A stretch of DNA of 64,000 bases from Corynebacterium heidelbergense (lineage in GTDB: Bacteria > Actinomycetota > Actinomycetes > Mycobacteriales > Mycobacteriaceae): assembly GCF_028609845.1 (NCBI RefSeq), contig NZ_CP063191.1, forward strand, positions 930,001 to 994,000, written 5' to 3'. The translations under genes and the position numbers were made by a program. Every line of letters begins with the position of its first letter. Positions within the stretch are counted from its first letter, which is position 1. Under the pieces are notes generated by a model, which saw only the letters and a program-made list of their open reading frames with translations, did no database searches and had not been told where the DNA came from. Below, in pieces: positions 18,249 to 28,328 of the stretch.

Positions 18249-19091
18249 ATGGCCACCTCCGCTAACACCCCCAGCAAAGCCCGGCTCATCTTCGGCTACC
18301 TCGGCATGCTGTTCGCACTGCTCCTCGTCGGTGCCGCCTTGTACTGGGCGCTGATCTCCTCGTTCAAACTCCGCGCGGATATCTACACCTCCCCGGCAAC
18401 GTGGTGGCCCGCCAAGTGGGCCCCGCAAAACTACAAAGAGGCCGTGACGGCGGTGCCCTTTGGTCGGTACTTCATCAACTCCGTGATCATCACCAGTATT
18501 CTGTGCACCATCAAGATTGTGCTTGGGGTGCTGTCCGCCTACGCGCTGGCCATCCTGCGCTTCCCCGGGCGCAACTTTGTCTTCATCGTCGTCATCGCCG
18601 CTCTCATGGTGCCGCCGGAAGTCACGGTCATCTCCAACTACGCCCTCGTGTCCCAGTTGGGTTGGCGGAACACTTTCCAGGGCGTGATCATCCCCCTAGC
18701 CGGTATCGCTTTCGGTACCTTCCTCATGCGCAACCACTTCATGTCCATCCCGAAGGAAATCGTGGAGGCCGCCCGGATGGACGGCGCGGGCCCAGTCAAG
18801 CTGCTGTGGAAGGTTCTACTTCCCATTTCCCTTCCCACGCTCATTGCCTTCTCCATCATCACGGTGGTCAACGAATGGAACCAATACCTCTGGCCCTTCC
18901 TCATGGCTGACACGGAAAAGGTGGCCCCCCTGCCGGTGGGCCTAACCATGCTGCAAAACAGCGACGGGCTCACCAACTGGGGCCCGGTGATGGCAGCCAC
19001 CCTGCTCAGCATGTTGCCCGTCCTCGTCCTGTTCATCGCCCTGCAGAAGTACATGATCAAGGGCCTGACCAGCGGGGCGGTGAAAGGCTGA
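18249..19091 (+). CDS. ugpE: ABC sugar/glycerol-3-phosphate transporter permease, UgpE/MalG-like
   Basis: Second permease subunit, 280 residues with six predicted membrane helices and the EAA motif EAARMDGAGPVKLLWKVLLP near residue 177. A typical MalG-type segment NEWNQYLWPFL follows near residue 208. ATG 18249 abuts the ugpA stop with no spacing, so the two are translated together and would form the heterodimeric channel. A 156 bp gap follows before the binding-protein gene; I see no clear terminator there, but it is GC-rich and could fold. Confidence 0.88.
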   Translation: MATSANTPSKARLIFGYLGMLFALLLVGAALYWALISSFKLRADIYTSPATWWPAKWAPQNYKEAVTAVPFGRYFINSVIITSILCTIKIVLGVLSAYALAILRFPGRNFVFIVVIAALMVPPEVTVISNYALVSQLGWRNTFQGVIIPLAGIAFGTFLMRNHFMSIPKEIVEAARMDGAGPVKLLWKVLLPISLPTLIAFSIITVVNEWNQYLWPFLMADTEKVAPLPVGLTMLQNSDGLTNWGPVMAATLLSMLPVLVLFIALQKYMIKGLTSGAVKG

Positions 19092-19247
19092 GGTCAGCCG
19101 GCCTCCTTCGCCGCCCACCTCACAGGCACGAAAACGGGCACCGGGCGGACGGGGACCGGCCAACACCCGCGCAGCCCCACCCCGCGCCGACCTCGGCAAC
19201 ACCCACCATCTCGTTCGACCCACATCAACCAAGGAGCACACTTACTT

Positions 19248-20552
19248 ATGGCTACGATGTCCCGCCGCCACTTCCTCGCCCTCGCCGGGCTCACCGGCGC
19301 CGGCCTGACCTTGTCCGCCTGTGCTGGCACCGGCGGCAACAAGCCCCAGGAGGGTGACCAGAACACCATCACCTGGTGGTCCTCTCACCCCGGCACGTCC
19401 AAGGACGTGGAGATGGAGCTGATCAAGCGCTACCAGGAAAAGAATCCGGACATGAAGGTCAACCTGGTAGACGCCGGCAAGAACTATGCCGAGACCGCCC
19501 AGAAGTTCAACGCCGCCCTGTCCGGTGGGGATCTGCCGGACGTTGTGCTGCTCTCCGATGTGTGGTGGTTCAACTTCGCCCTGAACAACCAGATCGCCGA
19601 GATTGGCTCCCTGGCCAAGGACAACGGCGCAGACACCTCCACCTTTGTCACGTCCCTCTACGACGACTACAAGTACAAGGGCGGCCACTACGCCATGCCG
19701 TTTGCGCGCTCGACCCCGCTGTTCTACTACAACAAGGACGCCTGGGCAGCAGCCGGCCTCCCGGACCGCGGCCCGCAGAGCTGGGAAGAAATGGCCGAGT
19801 GGGGTAAGAAGTTGCAGGGCAGCCTCGACGGTGGCAAGAAGGCCTTCGGCTGGGGCGACGCGGCCAACTACCTCTCCTGGTACTTCGAGGGCCCCATGTG
19901 GACCCTCGGCGGCTCCTACTCCAAGGAGTGGGACTTCACCCTCGCCTCCGATGAGACGGTCAAGGCTGCCCAGTTCCTGCGCAGCTCCGTCAAGGATGGC
20001 TGGGCAACCATCAGCAAGGACATTGCCAGCGACTTCTCCGCGGGCCTGCTCGCCGCCACCGTTGCCTCCACCGGCGACCTGTCTGGCGTGACCAAGAACT
20101 CCAAGTTCAACGTGGGCACCGCCTTCCTGCCGAACCCCACCGGGCAGGGCGGTTGCCCGACCGGCGGCTCTGGCCTGGCCGTCCCCTCCGGCATCACCAA
20201 GGAACGCCAGGTCAACGCCGTAAAGTTCATCGACTTTATCACTAGCGCCGAGAACACCGCCTACTGGTCCCAGCACGTCGGCTACATGCCCGTTCGTAAG
20301 ACCGCCCTGGATCTGCCCGAGCAGAAGAAGTTTATGGAGGACAACCCCAACTACAGCACGGCGGCCCGGCAGCTCGAGACCACCCGCCCCCAGGACAACG
20401 CTCGCGTGTTCATCGGCGGCGGCGACCAGAAGATCGGTGCGGCCCTGGAGACCATTGCCACCACCGACAAGGACATCAAGGCCGAGCTCTCTCGCGTGAA
20501 CGACGAGCTCAAGAACGACTACGAGCGCGACATCAAGCCGAAGCTCAAGTAG
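19248..20552 (+). CDS. ugpB: ABC transporter substrate-binding lipoprotein, UgpB-like
   Basis: Extracytoplasmic binding protein, 434 residues, family 1 solute-binding fold. The N-terminus combines a twin-arginine motif (SRRHFLALAG at residues 5-14) with a lipobox (LSAC, Cys near residue 25), suggesting Tat export followed by lipid anchoring. The mature domain starts with ITWWSSHPGTSKDVE and contains the UgpB-type LSDVWWFNFAL and YAMPFARSTPLFYYNKDAW segments. ATG 19248 is preceded by AAGGAG at about 12 nt. Its job is to capture the ligand and deliver it to the two permeases. The close UgpB-like features favour glycerol-3-phosphate or glycerophosphodiesters. Confidence 0.88.
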   Translation: MATMSRRHFLALAGLTGAGLTLSACAGTGGNKPQEGDQNTITWWSSHPGTSKDVEMELIKRYQEKNPDMKVNLVDAGKNYAETAQKFNAALSGGDLPDVVLLSDVWWFNFALNNQIAEIGSLAKDNGADTSTFVTSLYDDYKYKGGHYAMPFARSTPLFYYNKDAWAAAGLPDRGPQSWEEMAEWGKKLQGSLDGGKKAFGWGDAANYLSWYFEGPMWTLGGSYSKEWDFTLASDETVKAAQFLRSSVKDGWATISKDIASDFSAGLLAATVASTGDLSGVTKNSKFNVGTAFLPNPTGQGGCPTGGSGLAVPSGITKERQVNAVKFIDFITSAENTAYWSQHVGYMPVRKTALDLPEQKKFMEDNPNYSTAARQLETTRPQDNARVFIGGGDQKIGAALETIATTDKDIKAELSRVNDELKNDYERDIKPKLK

Positions 20553-20615
20553 TCCCGCTTCCGCCTCCACCGTCCTCCCTCCTCACCCCACCCAAGCCCA
20601 CGAAAGGAAGCCGCC

Positions 20616-21701
20616 GTGGCTTCAGTAACACTGGAATCTGCCACCCGCCGATACGATGTGCCCCGCCGGGGCCATGCCGCCACGGCGGTGGACTCTCTCA
20701 ACCTCACGATCGAGGATGGCGAGTTTCTCGTCCTCGTGGGGCCCTCAGGCTGTGGCAAGTCCACTACCTTGCGGATGGTGGCCGGCCTGGAGCCGGTCAA
20801 CGAGGGCCGGGTGCTCATCGGTGGAAAGGACGTTACCGGGGTGGCCCCGAAGGATCGGGACATCGCGATGGTCTTCCAGAACTACGCCCTGTACCCGAAC
20901 ATGAGCGTTGCGGAGAACATGTCCTTTGCTCTGCGCAACGCCGGGGTGTCCAAGTCCGCCGCTCGGGCTCGAGTGGAAGAGGTCGCGGAAATGCTGCAGC
21001 TAACACCGTACCTCGACCGCAAACCCTCCGCCCTGTCCGGTGGTCAGCGCCAGCGCGTGGCCATGGGGCGGGCCATCGTTCGCGAACCCGCCGTGTTCTG
21101 TATGGACGAGCCGCTCAGTAACTTGGACGCCGCACTGCGCCTATCCACCCGCGCCCAGATCGCCGATCTGCAGCGCCGTCTGAAGACCACCACCTTGTAC
21201 GTCACCCACGACCAGGTGGAAGCCATGACAATGGGTGACCGTGTGTGCGTGTTGCGCGGCGGCGTTCTACAGCAGGTGGCCGCCCCCCAGGAGCTGTACC
21301 GGCGCCCGGCCAACGCGTTCGTGGCTGGCTTCATCGGTACCCCCGCAATGAATCTGGTCCGGCGCGGCGACGTCATTGTCGGCGCGCGGCCCGAGGATCT
21401 CCACATCTGCACTGATGGCAGCGCCACCCCGGGCCCCCGGGACGGCCGTCCCTTTTCCTCCGCGTTCCGCGCTGAGATTCAGCACGTGGAGGACCTGGGC
21501 AGCACGGTGCACGTGTTCGTGGCACCGGTCGATGTGCAGGGATGGGAACTGATCAACTCGGAGGGTGCGGCCACGCCCACCCAGCGGCTCACCGTGGAAG
21601 CCGCGCGCCACAGCTCCCCGCAGGTGGGGGATGTCGTGGTCGTGGAGGCCAACCAGCAGGCGCTGCACGTGTTCGACGCGGAAACCGGTAACCGGATCTA
21701 G
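20616..21701 (+). CDS. ugpC: ABC transporter ATPase, UgpC/MsmK-like
   Basis: Cytosolic ATPase of the importer, 361 residues. Visible motifs: Walker A GPSGCGKST near residue 45, signature LSGGQRQRVAMGRA near residue 143, Walker B FCMDEPLSNLD near residue 165 and switch YVTHDQVEAM. The C-terminal ~120 residues form the TOBE/OB regulatory domain typical of CUT1 ATPases (IVGARPEDLHI). ATG or GTG choice is simple: GTG 20616 follows GAAAGGAAG by 6-7 nt. It closes the ugp set. Such ATPases are sometimes shared between several sugar importers, so this one might serve others too. Confidence 0.9.
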   Translation: MASVTLESATRRYDVPRRGHAATAVDSLNLTIEDGEFLVLVGPSGCGKSTTLRMVAGLEPVNEGRVLIGGKDVTGVAPKDRDIAMVFQNYALYPNMSVAENMSFALRNAGVSKSAARARVEEVAEMLQLTPYLDRKPSALSGGQRQRVAMGRAIVREPAVFCMDEPLSNLDAALRLSTRAQIADLQRRLKTTTLYVTHDQVEAMTMGDRVCVLRGGVLQQVAAPQELYRRPANAFVAGFIGTPAMNLVRRGDVIVGARPEDLHICTDGSATPGPRDGRPFSSAFRAEIQHVEDLGSTVHVFVAPVDVQGWELINSEGAATPTQRLTVEAARHSSPQVGDVVVVEANQQALHVFDAETGNRI

Positions 21702-21774
21702 CCCCACCGCGCGCCTGTCATCCGGCCGCGCCGTGCTAGCCCCTCCGCGCGCCTCTCACCCGGCCGCGCAGCGC
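21699..21774. repeat. 38 bp imperfect tandem duplication
   Basis: Copy 1 at 21699-21736 begins with the ugpC stop codon TAG; copy 2 at 21737-21774 follows at once. They differ at 5 of 38 positions. The repeat fills the gap between the convergent ugpC and helical-protein genes and is rich in CGCGCG and CCGGCCGCGC. It could act as a structured bidirectional terminator, but there is no T-run. Confidence 0.8.
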
Positions 21775-23474
21775 TACCCGCACTGCGCGATGCGCTCGGC
21801 GACGAGGCGATAGTTGCGGGCCACGCCCGCGAGAACCTGGTGCTCGGGGGACTGCGAAGTCCACTCGGCGCCGGGTTCTTCTGCTGTCCACCGCCGCAAC
21901 CCGGGCTCGGCGGACAGGGACCGTTCCAGGAAAACCGCCGCCTGCCCCGCATTGCCCGCCTCCACGTGCCGCTCGGCGAGAAGTATCCACGCCAGTGCCT
22001 CTGCGGCCCGGTCTCCCGTCTCGTGGAAGCCGGTCGCTGCGGTGTGCGCGTAGTCGATAGCGTCCGAAATGGAATCCCCCACATCCGCAAGGTGCCAATG
22101 CATCTGGGAGGACAGTTGCAGCCACCGGGTGCGATCGCGATGCGGATCGTTGTGGGCGGAGGCGTCCAGGGCCTCGCGCACCTCCGCGAGGATCTCGGGG
22201 TGGCCGGGGAAGGAGAGGTAGTGGGATAGCAGCAGATCGGCGATCTCCAGGTGGGCCCCTTGCTGCCGGTAGATCTCCGCGCGGCGCCGCTGCACTTCCA
22301 ACACGTGAGCCTCCACCTCGCCGCCCAGCCGGGTCCCGGCCTCGGCGGCGACGGCCAGGGCGGACGCGGTGCGCTCCACGTCGGGGGTGAATTCGGACCA
22401 GGAGGCCACCGCCAGGCTCTTCTTCCAGGCCCGCCCCACCTCTCCCTCGGCGAGCAGCGACTGGGCGTGCACCGCCGCCAGATTCAGCAACGCGGGGCTG
22501 ACGGGCGCCCCGCTGACGGCACCCAGCACCCGCTCGGTCAGCCGGACCGCCGCGCCCGTGTCCTCCGCCGCGTAGAGCACCCGCGCCGCCAGCTCGGCCA
22601 TCTTGATCCCCATGATGGGGGCGTTCATGTCCATCGCCGCGCCCACGGCCTTGATCCAGTGCTCGACCGCCCGGGTTGCGGCGGGCGCGGTGAGGTCCGA
22701 GTCCTGCGTGATCTCCAGCATCGCGCAGGTGGCCAGCATTTCGTGGGCCTCGTAGTCGCTATCGGGGCCTTGGCCGAGGGCCTGCGTCGCGTAGTTCGCT
22801 GCCAGGGTGTGTTCCCCTTCGGCCCAGGCCAACTGCGCATTCCACAACAAGCGGTCCGCGGCGGAGGGGGCCACGGTGCCGAAGCGGCGGACGAAGGTGG
22901 CGAATAGCTGGGCCAGGTCCGTGTTCCGCAGGTTCGTTGCCACGGTGAAGGCCGTGGTGGCGGCAGCGGTCAGTGCCGCGGCATCGGCGGGGGTGACCAG
23001 CCGGTCTGTGGCGCTGCCCGCGCTGCCGATGGGGGGATGGTCCGGGGAGGGGCGGAACGTGGTCAGGCCCTCGGCGACCTGGCTGAGGGCCTCCGGGGCG
23101 GTAGGCAGGTCGTAGCCGGGGGCGTGGGCCCCGGTGTCTGCGGTATCGAGTGCGTGGTAGGCCAGTTGGGCCTGGGCCACGAGGGCAATGGCGTGGCGGT
23201 TGCGTTCCCGGCCCCAGTGGCGCAGTTCGGTGAGCGCGACCACTGCCTCCTCGTCCATAGCTAGGTGTTCGGCGGCGGCGGCGCGGAGGTGGTAGAACTC
23301 CCCGCGCAGTTCGTCGGGGACGTCGGTGGGTTCCGCGAGCCAGTGGTGGCAGGCGAAGGTGCTGGTGCTGCGGTGGTTGGCAATGATGTCGCGGCGCTCG
23401 GCGGCGGCGCGGCTGGCGGTGAGTAGTTGGGTCAGCGCGGGGGGCGGGCGGAGGTTCTCTTCGGTGTTGCGCAT
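21774..23474 (-). CDS. Large helical repeat protein of unknown function
   Basis: A 566-residue, mostly alpha-helical, Ala/Glu/Leu-rich protein without signal peptide or membrane helices. Regular pairs of amphipathic helices with motifs such as LLWNAQLAWAEGEHTLAANY, EALAWILLAERHVEAGNAGQ suggest a TPR-like solenoid, so a scaffold or protein-binding role is possible. ATG 23474 is preceded by GGAGGA at a 4 nt gap; the longer frame to 23537 is not needed. Corynebacteria carry a similar uncharacterised gene next to hisD, from memory. It is divergent from hisD with 122 bp between starts and convergent with ugpC. I cannot assign a function. Confidence 0.75.
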   Translation of the reverse strand: MRNTEENLRPPPALTQLLTASRAAAERRDIIANHRSTSTFACHHWLAEPTDVPDELRGEFYHLRAAAAEHLAMDEEAVVALTELRHWGRERNRHAIALVAQAQLAYHALDTADTGAHAPGYDLPTAPEALSQVAEGLTTFRPSPDHPPIGSAGSATDRLVTPADAAALTAAATTAFTVATNLRNTDLAQLFATFVRRFGTVAPSAADRLLWNAQLAWAEGEHTLAANYATQALGQGPDSDYEAHEMLATCAMLEITQDSDLTAPAATRAVEHWIKAVGAAMDMNAPIMGIKMAELAARVLYAAEDTGAAVRLTERVLGAVSGAPVSPALLNLAAVHAQSLLAEGEVGRAWKKSLAVASWSEFTPDVERTASALAVAAEAGTRLGGEVEAHVLEVQRRRAEIYRQQGAHLEIADLLLSHYLSFPGHPEILAEVREALDASAHNDPHRDRTRWLQLSSQMHWHLADVGDSISDAIDYAHTAATGFHETGDRAAEALAWILLAERHVEAGNAGQAAVFLERSLSAEPGLRRWTAEEPGAEWTSQSPEHQVLAGVARNYRLVAERIAQCG

Positions 23475-23596
23475 GTGTCCTCCGGGGGCGGTGGTTGGGG
23501 CTCTGGCGAGGTTGGTGCTGGGCAGTAGAATGGCCAAGTCTAGACAAGGGGCCGCGTTGATCGGCCCGCCGCAATCCCGTCGAGGAGTTTCCCCCT

Positions 23597-24907
23597 ATGC
23601 TGACCCGCATCGATCTGCGCGGCTCTCGCCCGTCGACCGCCGAGCTGCGCCGTAGCCTGCCCCGAGGCAAGACCGATGTAGAGTCCGTGCTGCATGTGGT
23701 TGAGCCGGTGGTCGCGCAGGTGCGCCAGCGGGGGGTGGCGGCCGCGGTGGAATTTGGGCAGCGTTTTGATCGCTGCTCACCGCAGTCGATGGTCGTTCCC
23801 GATTCGGTTATGGACGCCAGTCTGCGGGCGCTAGACCCCACCGTTCGCGCCGCGTTGGAGGAGGCCATTGCCCGGGTGCGGGCGTTCCACTCCAGCCAGA
23901 TGCCCATTGGCCACAGCCTGGAGGTGGCCCCGGGCGGCATTGTGCGGGAGCGCTTCGTCCCGGTGCGGCGCGTGGGGTTGTACGTGCCCGGGGGGAAGGC
24001 GGTGTACCCCTCCTCGGTGATCATGAATGTGGTGCCGGCGCTCGTTGCTGGCGTCCAATCCCTCGTTGTGGCTTCACCGCCGCAGGCCGACAATGACGGC
24101 TGGCCGCACCCCACAATCCTGGCTGCTTGCAAGCTGCTGGGAGTGGAGGAGGTGTGGGCCACTGGCGGCGCTCAGGCGGTGGCGTTGCTGGCCTACGGGG
24201 ACGAGGGGGAGGGGTTGGAGCCGGTGGACCTCATCACCGGGCCGGGCAATATCTACGTCACCGCCGCGAAGCGCCTGTGCCGGACGGTGGTGGGTATCGA
24301 TTCGGAGGCTGGCCCGACGGAGATTGCGGTTCTTGCCGATGGGGCCGCCGACGCCGTGGAGGTGGCGCTGGACCTCATTAGCCAGGCCGAGCACGACCCC
24401 ATGGCCGCCAGCGTCCTCATCACGGACTCCCCGGAACTGGCGGAGGCCGTGGACCGCGAGGTGGAGCAGCGCTATCGGGTGACGCTCAACGCAGACCGGG
24501 TGGCCGAGGCTCTTCGCGGCCAGCAGTCCGGCATTGTGCTGGTGGATAGCGTGGAGGACGGCATCCGAGCCGCCGATGCCTACGCCGCCGAGCACCTGGA
24601 AATCCACACGGCCGATGCCGCCGACGTTGCCGGGCGGATCCACAATGCCGGGGCGATCTTCGTCGGGCGCTACAGTCCGGTGCCACTGGGGGATTACGCC
24701 GCCGGTTCCAACCACGTTCTGCCCACCTCCGGCACGGCGGCCTTCGCCTCCGGGCTGTCTACCCACACCTTCCTCAAGTCGGTGCACGTGGTGGAGTACT
24801 CCAAGGCGGCGCTGGAGCAGATCGCGCCGACGGTCATCGCGCTTGCCGATGAGGAGCGGTTGCCCGCCCATGGCGAGGCCGTTCGCGCACGATTCGAGTC
24901 CCACTAG
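23597..24907 (+). CDS. hisD: Histidinol dehydrogenase
   Basis: Catalyses the last two steps of histidine synthesis, histidinol to histidine with NAD. The 436 residues show the family's landmarks: [18 protein letters not shown] near residue 132, [26 protein letters not shown] near residue 215, the zinc-binding QAEHDPMA near residue 261 and the C-terminal EHLEIH region near residue 331. ATG 23597 follows GAGGAG at 10 nt. First gene of a long his set in the order D-C-B-H-A-impA-F-I; hisG and hisE are not in this window. Confidence 0.97.
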   Translation: MLTRIDLRGSRPSTAELRRSLPRGKTDVESVLHVVEPVVAQVRQRGVAAAVEFGQRFDRCSPQSMVVPDSVMDASLRALDPTVRAALEEAIARVRAFHSSQMPIGHSLEVAPGGIVRERFVPVRRVGLYVPGGKAVYPSSVIMNVVPALVAGVQSLVVASPPQADNDGWPHPTILAACKLLGVEEVWATGGAQAVALLAYGDEGEGLEPVDLITGPGNIYVTAAKRLCRTVVGIDSEAGPTEIAVLADGAADAVEVALDLISQAEHDPMAASVLITDSPELAEAVDREVEQRYRVTLNADRVAEALRGQQSGIVLVDSVEDGIRAADAYAAEHLEIHTADAADVAGRIHNAGAIFVGRYSPVPLGDYAAGSNHVLPTSGTAAFASGLSTHTFLKSVHVVEYSKAALEQIAPTVIALADEERLPAHGEAVRARFESH

Positions 24908-24979
24908 GGCCCCTTCTTCCTTAGCGCGTGCCCTGCGTTTCCTGTCCTCTTTGACACCTAGCGAAAGACCCCCACTCCT

Positions 24980-26131
24980 ATGGCCTCCAGTGACGTGACC
25001 CCCGGGACCCAGCCCGGTGACCAGCCCCAGCTTGCCGATCTGCCCCTGCGCGAGGAACTGCGCGGCCAGCACGCCTACGGCGCCCCCCAGTTGACCGTGG
25101 CCAACCAGCTCAACACCAACGAAAACCCCTACGCGCCTGCGGAGGTCATCATGACCGAGCTGGCGGATAAGGTCCGGCACCTCGACCCAAGCCTGAACCG
25201 GTACCCCGATCGGGACGCCACGCAACTGCGCGCGGATTTGGCGGCGTATGTGTCCCGCCAGACGGGAGTGGAGGTCGGCCCGGGGCAGGTGTGGGCTGCC
25301 AACGGGTCCAACGAGGTCCTGCAGCAGTTGCTGCAAGCCTTCGGAGGGCCCGGCCGCCGCGCGATGGGGTTTACCCCCAGCTACTCCATGCACCCCATCT
25401 TGTGCGCTGGGACGCAGACCGAGTTCCTCTCCGTCGCGCGCCGGGAAGAAGAAAATTTCCGGCTCGATGTAGCCGCAGCGCTGGCGGAGATGGAGCGGGC
25501 CCGCCCAGATATCGTCTTCGTGACCACCCCCAACAATCCCACCGGCAACGTGACCCCTCTGGATGATCTGCGCCAGATCATCCAGGCCGCCGCGGGGATT
25601 GTCATTGTGGACGAGGCCTATGCCGAGTTCACGGACTTCCCCAGTGCCTGCACGCTACTGGCGGAGTTCCCCACCAAGCTCGTGGTCTCCCGCACGATGA
25701 GTAAGGCCTTCGACTTCGCCGGTGGTCGCCTGGGCTACTTCGTGGCGTCCCAGGCCTTCGTGGAGGCCGTGATGCTCGTGCGCCTGCCCTATCACTTGTC
25801 CAGCCTGACGCAGACCGCCGCCCGGGTGGCCCTGCGTCACAGCGCGGAGACCCTCAAAACGGTTGACATCCTGCGTGGCGAGCGGGACCGGGTTCTCAGC
25901 GAGCTGCGCCGCCTGGGCTACCGGACCATTCAATCCCACGCTAACTTCATCTTCTTCGGGCGTTTCCAGGACAGCCCTGCGGTCTGGCAGGAATTCCTGG
26001 ACCGCCAGGTTCTCATCCGGGACGTGGGGGTGCCCGGGTGGCTGCGAGCCAGCGTGGGCCTTCCGGCCGAAAACGACCACTTCATCCGAGCTGCAGGTGA
26101 GTTGCGTCGTACCGTGTTGACTGAACAATGA
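24980..26131 (+). CDS. hisC: Histidinol-phosphate aminotransferase
   Basis: PLP-dependent enzyme making histidinol phosphate from imidazole-acetol phosphate and glutamate. 383 residues, fold type I. Motifs: [10 protein letters not shown] near residue 39, [20 protein letters not shown] near residue 108, [10 protein letters not shown] near residue 180, DEAYAEF near residue 211 and the cofactor lysine K242 in [12 protein letters not shown] followed by GRLGYF. ATG 24980 has no strong ribosome site. It lies 72 bp after hisD and 88 bp before hisB. Related enzymes also act on aromatic amino acids, but the operon context supports the His role. Confidence 0.96.
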   Translation: MASSDVTPGTQPGDQPQLADLPLREELRGQHAYGAPQLTVANQLNTNENPYAPAEVIMTELADKVRHLDPSLNRYPDRDATQLRADLAAYVSRQTGVEVGPGQVWAANGSNEVLQQLLQAFGGPGRRAMGFTPSYSMHPILCAGTQTEFLSVARREEENFRLDVAAALAEMERARPDIVFVTTPNNPTGNVTPLDDLRQIIQAAAGIVIVDEAYAEFTDFPSACTLLAEFPTKLVVSRTMSKAFDFAGGRLGYFVASQAFVEAVMLVRLPYHLSSLTQTAARVALRHSAETLKTVDILRGERDRVLSELRRLGYRTIQSHANFIFFGRFQDSPAVWQEFLDRQVLIRDVGVPGWLRASVGLPAENDHFIRAAGELRRTVLTEQ

Positions 26132-26219
26132 CCGAGCAAGCAGCACCGGCAACCGCATCCACTGTGCTCGCCCCCCAGTTCCTAACCCCACCTGCACCAC
26201 GAGAAACGAGGCCAACCCC

Positions 26220-26819
26220 ATGAGCCGCAGCGCCCGCATCCACCGCGCTACCCGCGAATCAGACATCACCGTCGAGATTGACCTGGACGGCAGCGGACAG
26301 ACCACCATCTCCACTGGCCTGCCCTTCTTCAACCACATGCTTACCGCTTTCGGCGCACACGGCTCTTTCGACCTGGTGGTGCAGGCCCAGGGCGATACTG
26401 AGATAGACGCCCACCACACGGTGGAGGACACGGCCATCGTCCTCGGCCAGGCCCTGGCGCAGGCCCTCGGCGACAAGAAGGGCATTCGCCGCTTCGGGGA
26501 TGCCTACATCCCTATGGACGAGACCCTGGCCCACGCTGCAGCGGATGTCTCCGGGCGGCCCTACTACGTGGGTACGGGGGAGCCGGAGGCGCTGCTCACC
26601 ACGATCATCGGCGGTCACTACGCCACCGTCATCAACCAGCACTTCTTTGAGACCCTGGCGCTCAACGCCCGCATCGCCCTGCACGTGCGCTGCCTCTACG
26701 GTCGGGACCCCCACCACATCACCGAGGCCGAGTACAAAGCGGTGGCCCGGGCCCTGCGCGCCGCCGTGGAGCCCGACCCCCGGGTCAGCGGGATCCCCTC
26801 CACCAAGGGCACCCTCTAG
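26220..26819 (+). CDS. hisB: Imidazoleglycerol-phosphate dehydratase
   Basis: Manganese-dependent dehydratase of histidine synthesis, 199 residues, single-domain form without the phosphatase domain found in enteric HisB. The two half-repeats carry the metal-binding motifs [11 protein letters not shown] near residue 65 and [18 protein letters not shown] near residue 163; [13 protein letters not shown] near residue 38 is also typical. ATG 26220 follows ACGAGG at about 10 nt. A separate histidinol-phosphate phosphatase is therefore needed; the inositol-phosphatase-family gene downstream is the obvious candidate. Confidence 0.97.
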   Translation: MSRSARIHRATRESDITVEIDLDGSGQTTISTGLPFFNHMLTAFGAHGSFDLVVQAQGDTEIDAHHTVEDTAIVLGQALAQALGDKKGIRRFGDAYIPMDETLAHAAADVSGRPYYVGTGEPEALLTTIIGGHYATVINQHFFETLALNARIALHVRCLYGRDPHHITEAEYKAVARALRAAVEPDPRVSGIPSTKGTL

Positions 26820-26845
26820 GCGCGCCGGAGGGTTAACGGGACCAG

Positions 26846-26851
26846 TACAGT
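26846..26851 (+). promoter_or_regulatory. -10 box of hisH (leaderless start)
   Basis: TACAGT, 7 nt before ATG 26859, with no usable ribosome site at that ATG. It points to an internal promoter within the his cluster. Confidence 0.5.
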
Positions 26852-26858
26852 GTGCAGC

Positions 26859-27539
26859 ATGCCTTCTTCCTCCACCGATTCCCCCAGCGTCGCCCTGCTG
26901 GACTACGGCAGCGGCAACATCCGGTCCGCCCACCGCGCCCTCGAGCGGGCCGGGGCAGAGGTCACCGTGACGCGGGACCCGGGTACCGTCCTGGCCGCCG
27001 ATGGCCTCGTCGTGCCCGGGGTGGGCGCCTTCGCCGCCTGCATGGCAGGACTGCGGGAGGTCAAGGGCGACCGCCTCATCGGGCAGCGCCTGGCCGGCGG
27101 GCGCCCCGTGCTGGGGATCTGCGTGGGCATGCAGATCATGTTCGAGGGGGGAGTGGAATACGCCGAGGGGACAGGTGCTACGGCAGCCCCGGGCGCGGGG
27201 GAGTGGCCCGGTACGGTGGAGCGCCTCGACGCGGACGTGCTGCCGCACATGGGGTGGAACACCGTGGACGTCGCCGAGGGCAGCGCGATGTTCGCCGGGG
27301 CCCCGGCGAACGAGCGGTACTACTTCGTGCACTCCTATGGGGTGCGCCGATGGGAGCTGGAGACCGACGGGCGCACCCAGGCCCCCCTGGTGCACTGGGC
27401 GGAGCACGGTCGCTCCCGCTTCATCGCCGCCGTGGAGAACGGCCCGCTGTGGGCCACGCAGTTCCACCCGGAGAAATCCGGGGATGCCGGGGCCCGGCTG
27501 CTGCGCAACTGGGTGGGCACGCTGCGCCCCTCACCCTGA
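26859..27539 (+). CDS. hisH: Imidazole glycerol phosphate synthase, glutamine amidotransferase subunit
   Basis: Supplies ammonia from glutamine to HisF. 226 residues, class-I amidotransferase with nucleophile Cys in [13 protein letters not shown] near residue 89 and the His-Glu pair in [11 protein letters not shown] near residue 202. The N-terminus is [24 protein letters not shown] at 26850 is also in frame, but ATG 26859 sits 7 nt from a TACAGT box and is preferred. It works as a heterodimer with HisF, whose gene lies two genes downstream. Confidence 0.96.
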   Translation: MPSSSTDSPSVALLDYGSGNIRSAHRALERAGAEVTVTRDPGTVLAADGLVVPGVGAFAACMAGLREVKGDRLIGQRLAGGRPVLGICVGMQIMFEGGVEYAEGTGATAAPGAGEWPGTVERLDADVLPHMGWNTVDVAEGSAMFAGAPANERYYFVHSYGVRRWELETDGRTQAPLVHWAEHGRSRFIAAVENGPLWATQFHPEKSGDAGARLLRNWVGTLRPSP

Positions 27540-27565
27540 CGACAAGAGCTAACAACATGTGCTTA

Positions 27566-27571
27566 TAGGAT
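27566..27571 (+). promoter_or_regulatory. -10 box of hisA (leaderless start)
   Basis: TAGGAT within TATAGGATG, 7 nt before ATG 27579. The upstream in-frame ATG at 27570 overlaps the box itself and would not be on such a transcript. Confidence 0.55.
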
Positions 27572-27578
27572 GGCCGGT

Positions 27579-28328
27579 ATGACTGCCTCAGATCAGAATT
27601 TGACCCTCCTACCAGCGGTGGACGTAGCCGATGGCCAAGCGGTACGGCTGGTGCAGGGTGCCGCCGGGACGGAAACCGGCTACGGTCAGCCGCTGGAGGC
27701 TGCCCAGCAGTGGCAGGCGGCGGGGGCGGAATGGATTCACCTCGTGGACCTGGACGCCGCCTTCGGTCGGGGCAGCAACTTCGAGCTGCTGCGGGACGTG
27801 ACGGGGGCCCTGGACGTCAAGGTGGAGCTCTCCGGGGGCATCCGGGACGACGAGTCCCTCGAGCGGGCCCTATCCACCGGCTGTGAGCGAGTGAACATCG
27901 GCACCGCCGCACTGGAAGATCCGCAGTGGTGCGAATCCGTGATCCGCCGCTACGGGGAGAAAATCGCCATCGGCCTGGATACCCGCCAGGTTGAGGGGCA
28001 GTGGCGCCTGCGCGGCCGGGGCTGGACCTCCGACGGCGGGGATCTGTGGGAGGTGTTGGAACGCCTCGACTCGCAGGGCGTATCTCGCCTCGTCGTGACG
28101 GATGTCAGCCGCGACGGTATGCTCAACGGCCCCAACGTGGACCTGCTGCGGGACGTAGCCGCGGCCACCGAGGCGCCCGTGGTGGCTTCCGGCGGCATCT
28201 CCAGCCTGGCGGACATCGCCGCGCTGGCAGCGATTGTCCCGGAGGGCGTGGACTCGGCGATCGTCGGCAAGGCCCTCTACGCCGGCAAGTTCACCCTACA
28301 AGAGGCTTTGGAGGTGGCTCGCCGATGA
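27579..28328 (+). CDS. hisA: Phosphoribosylformimino-5-aminoimidazole carboxamide ribotide isomerase
   Basis: Isomerises ProFAR to PRFAR in histidine synthesis. 249-residue TIM barrel with the two half-barrel catalytic aspartates in [15 protein letters not shown] near residue 13 and [15 protein letters not shown] near residue 174, plus phosphate-binding glycines in ELSGGIRDD and VVASGGISS. In actinomycetes without trpF the homologous PriA also does the TrpF step; no trpF is visible in this window, so a dual HisA/TrpF role is possible (inference). The stop overlaps the next ATG as ATGA. Confidence 0.95.
   Translation: MTASDQNLTLLPAVDVADGQAVRLVQGAAGTETGYGQPLEAAQQWQAAGAEWIHLVDLDAAFGRGSNFELLRDVTGALDVKVELSGGIRDDESLERALSTGCERVNIGTAALEDPQWCESVIRRYGEKIAIGLDTRQVEGQWRLRGRGWTSDGGDLWEVLERLDSQGVSRLVVTDVSRDGMLNGPNVDLLRDVAAATEAPVVASGGISSLADIAALAAIVPEGVDSAIVGKALYAGKFTLQEALEVARR

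Noticed and set aside
23540..23596. T-box-like leader before hisD
   Set aside because: The GGCCGCG stretch lacks the T-box consensus and the leader is too short.
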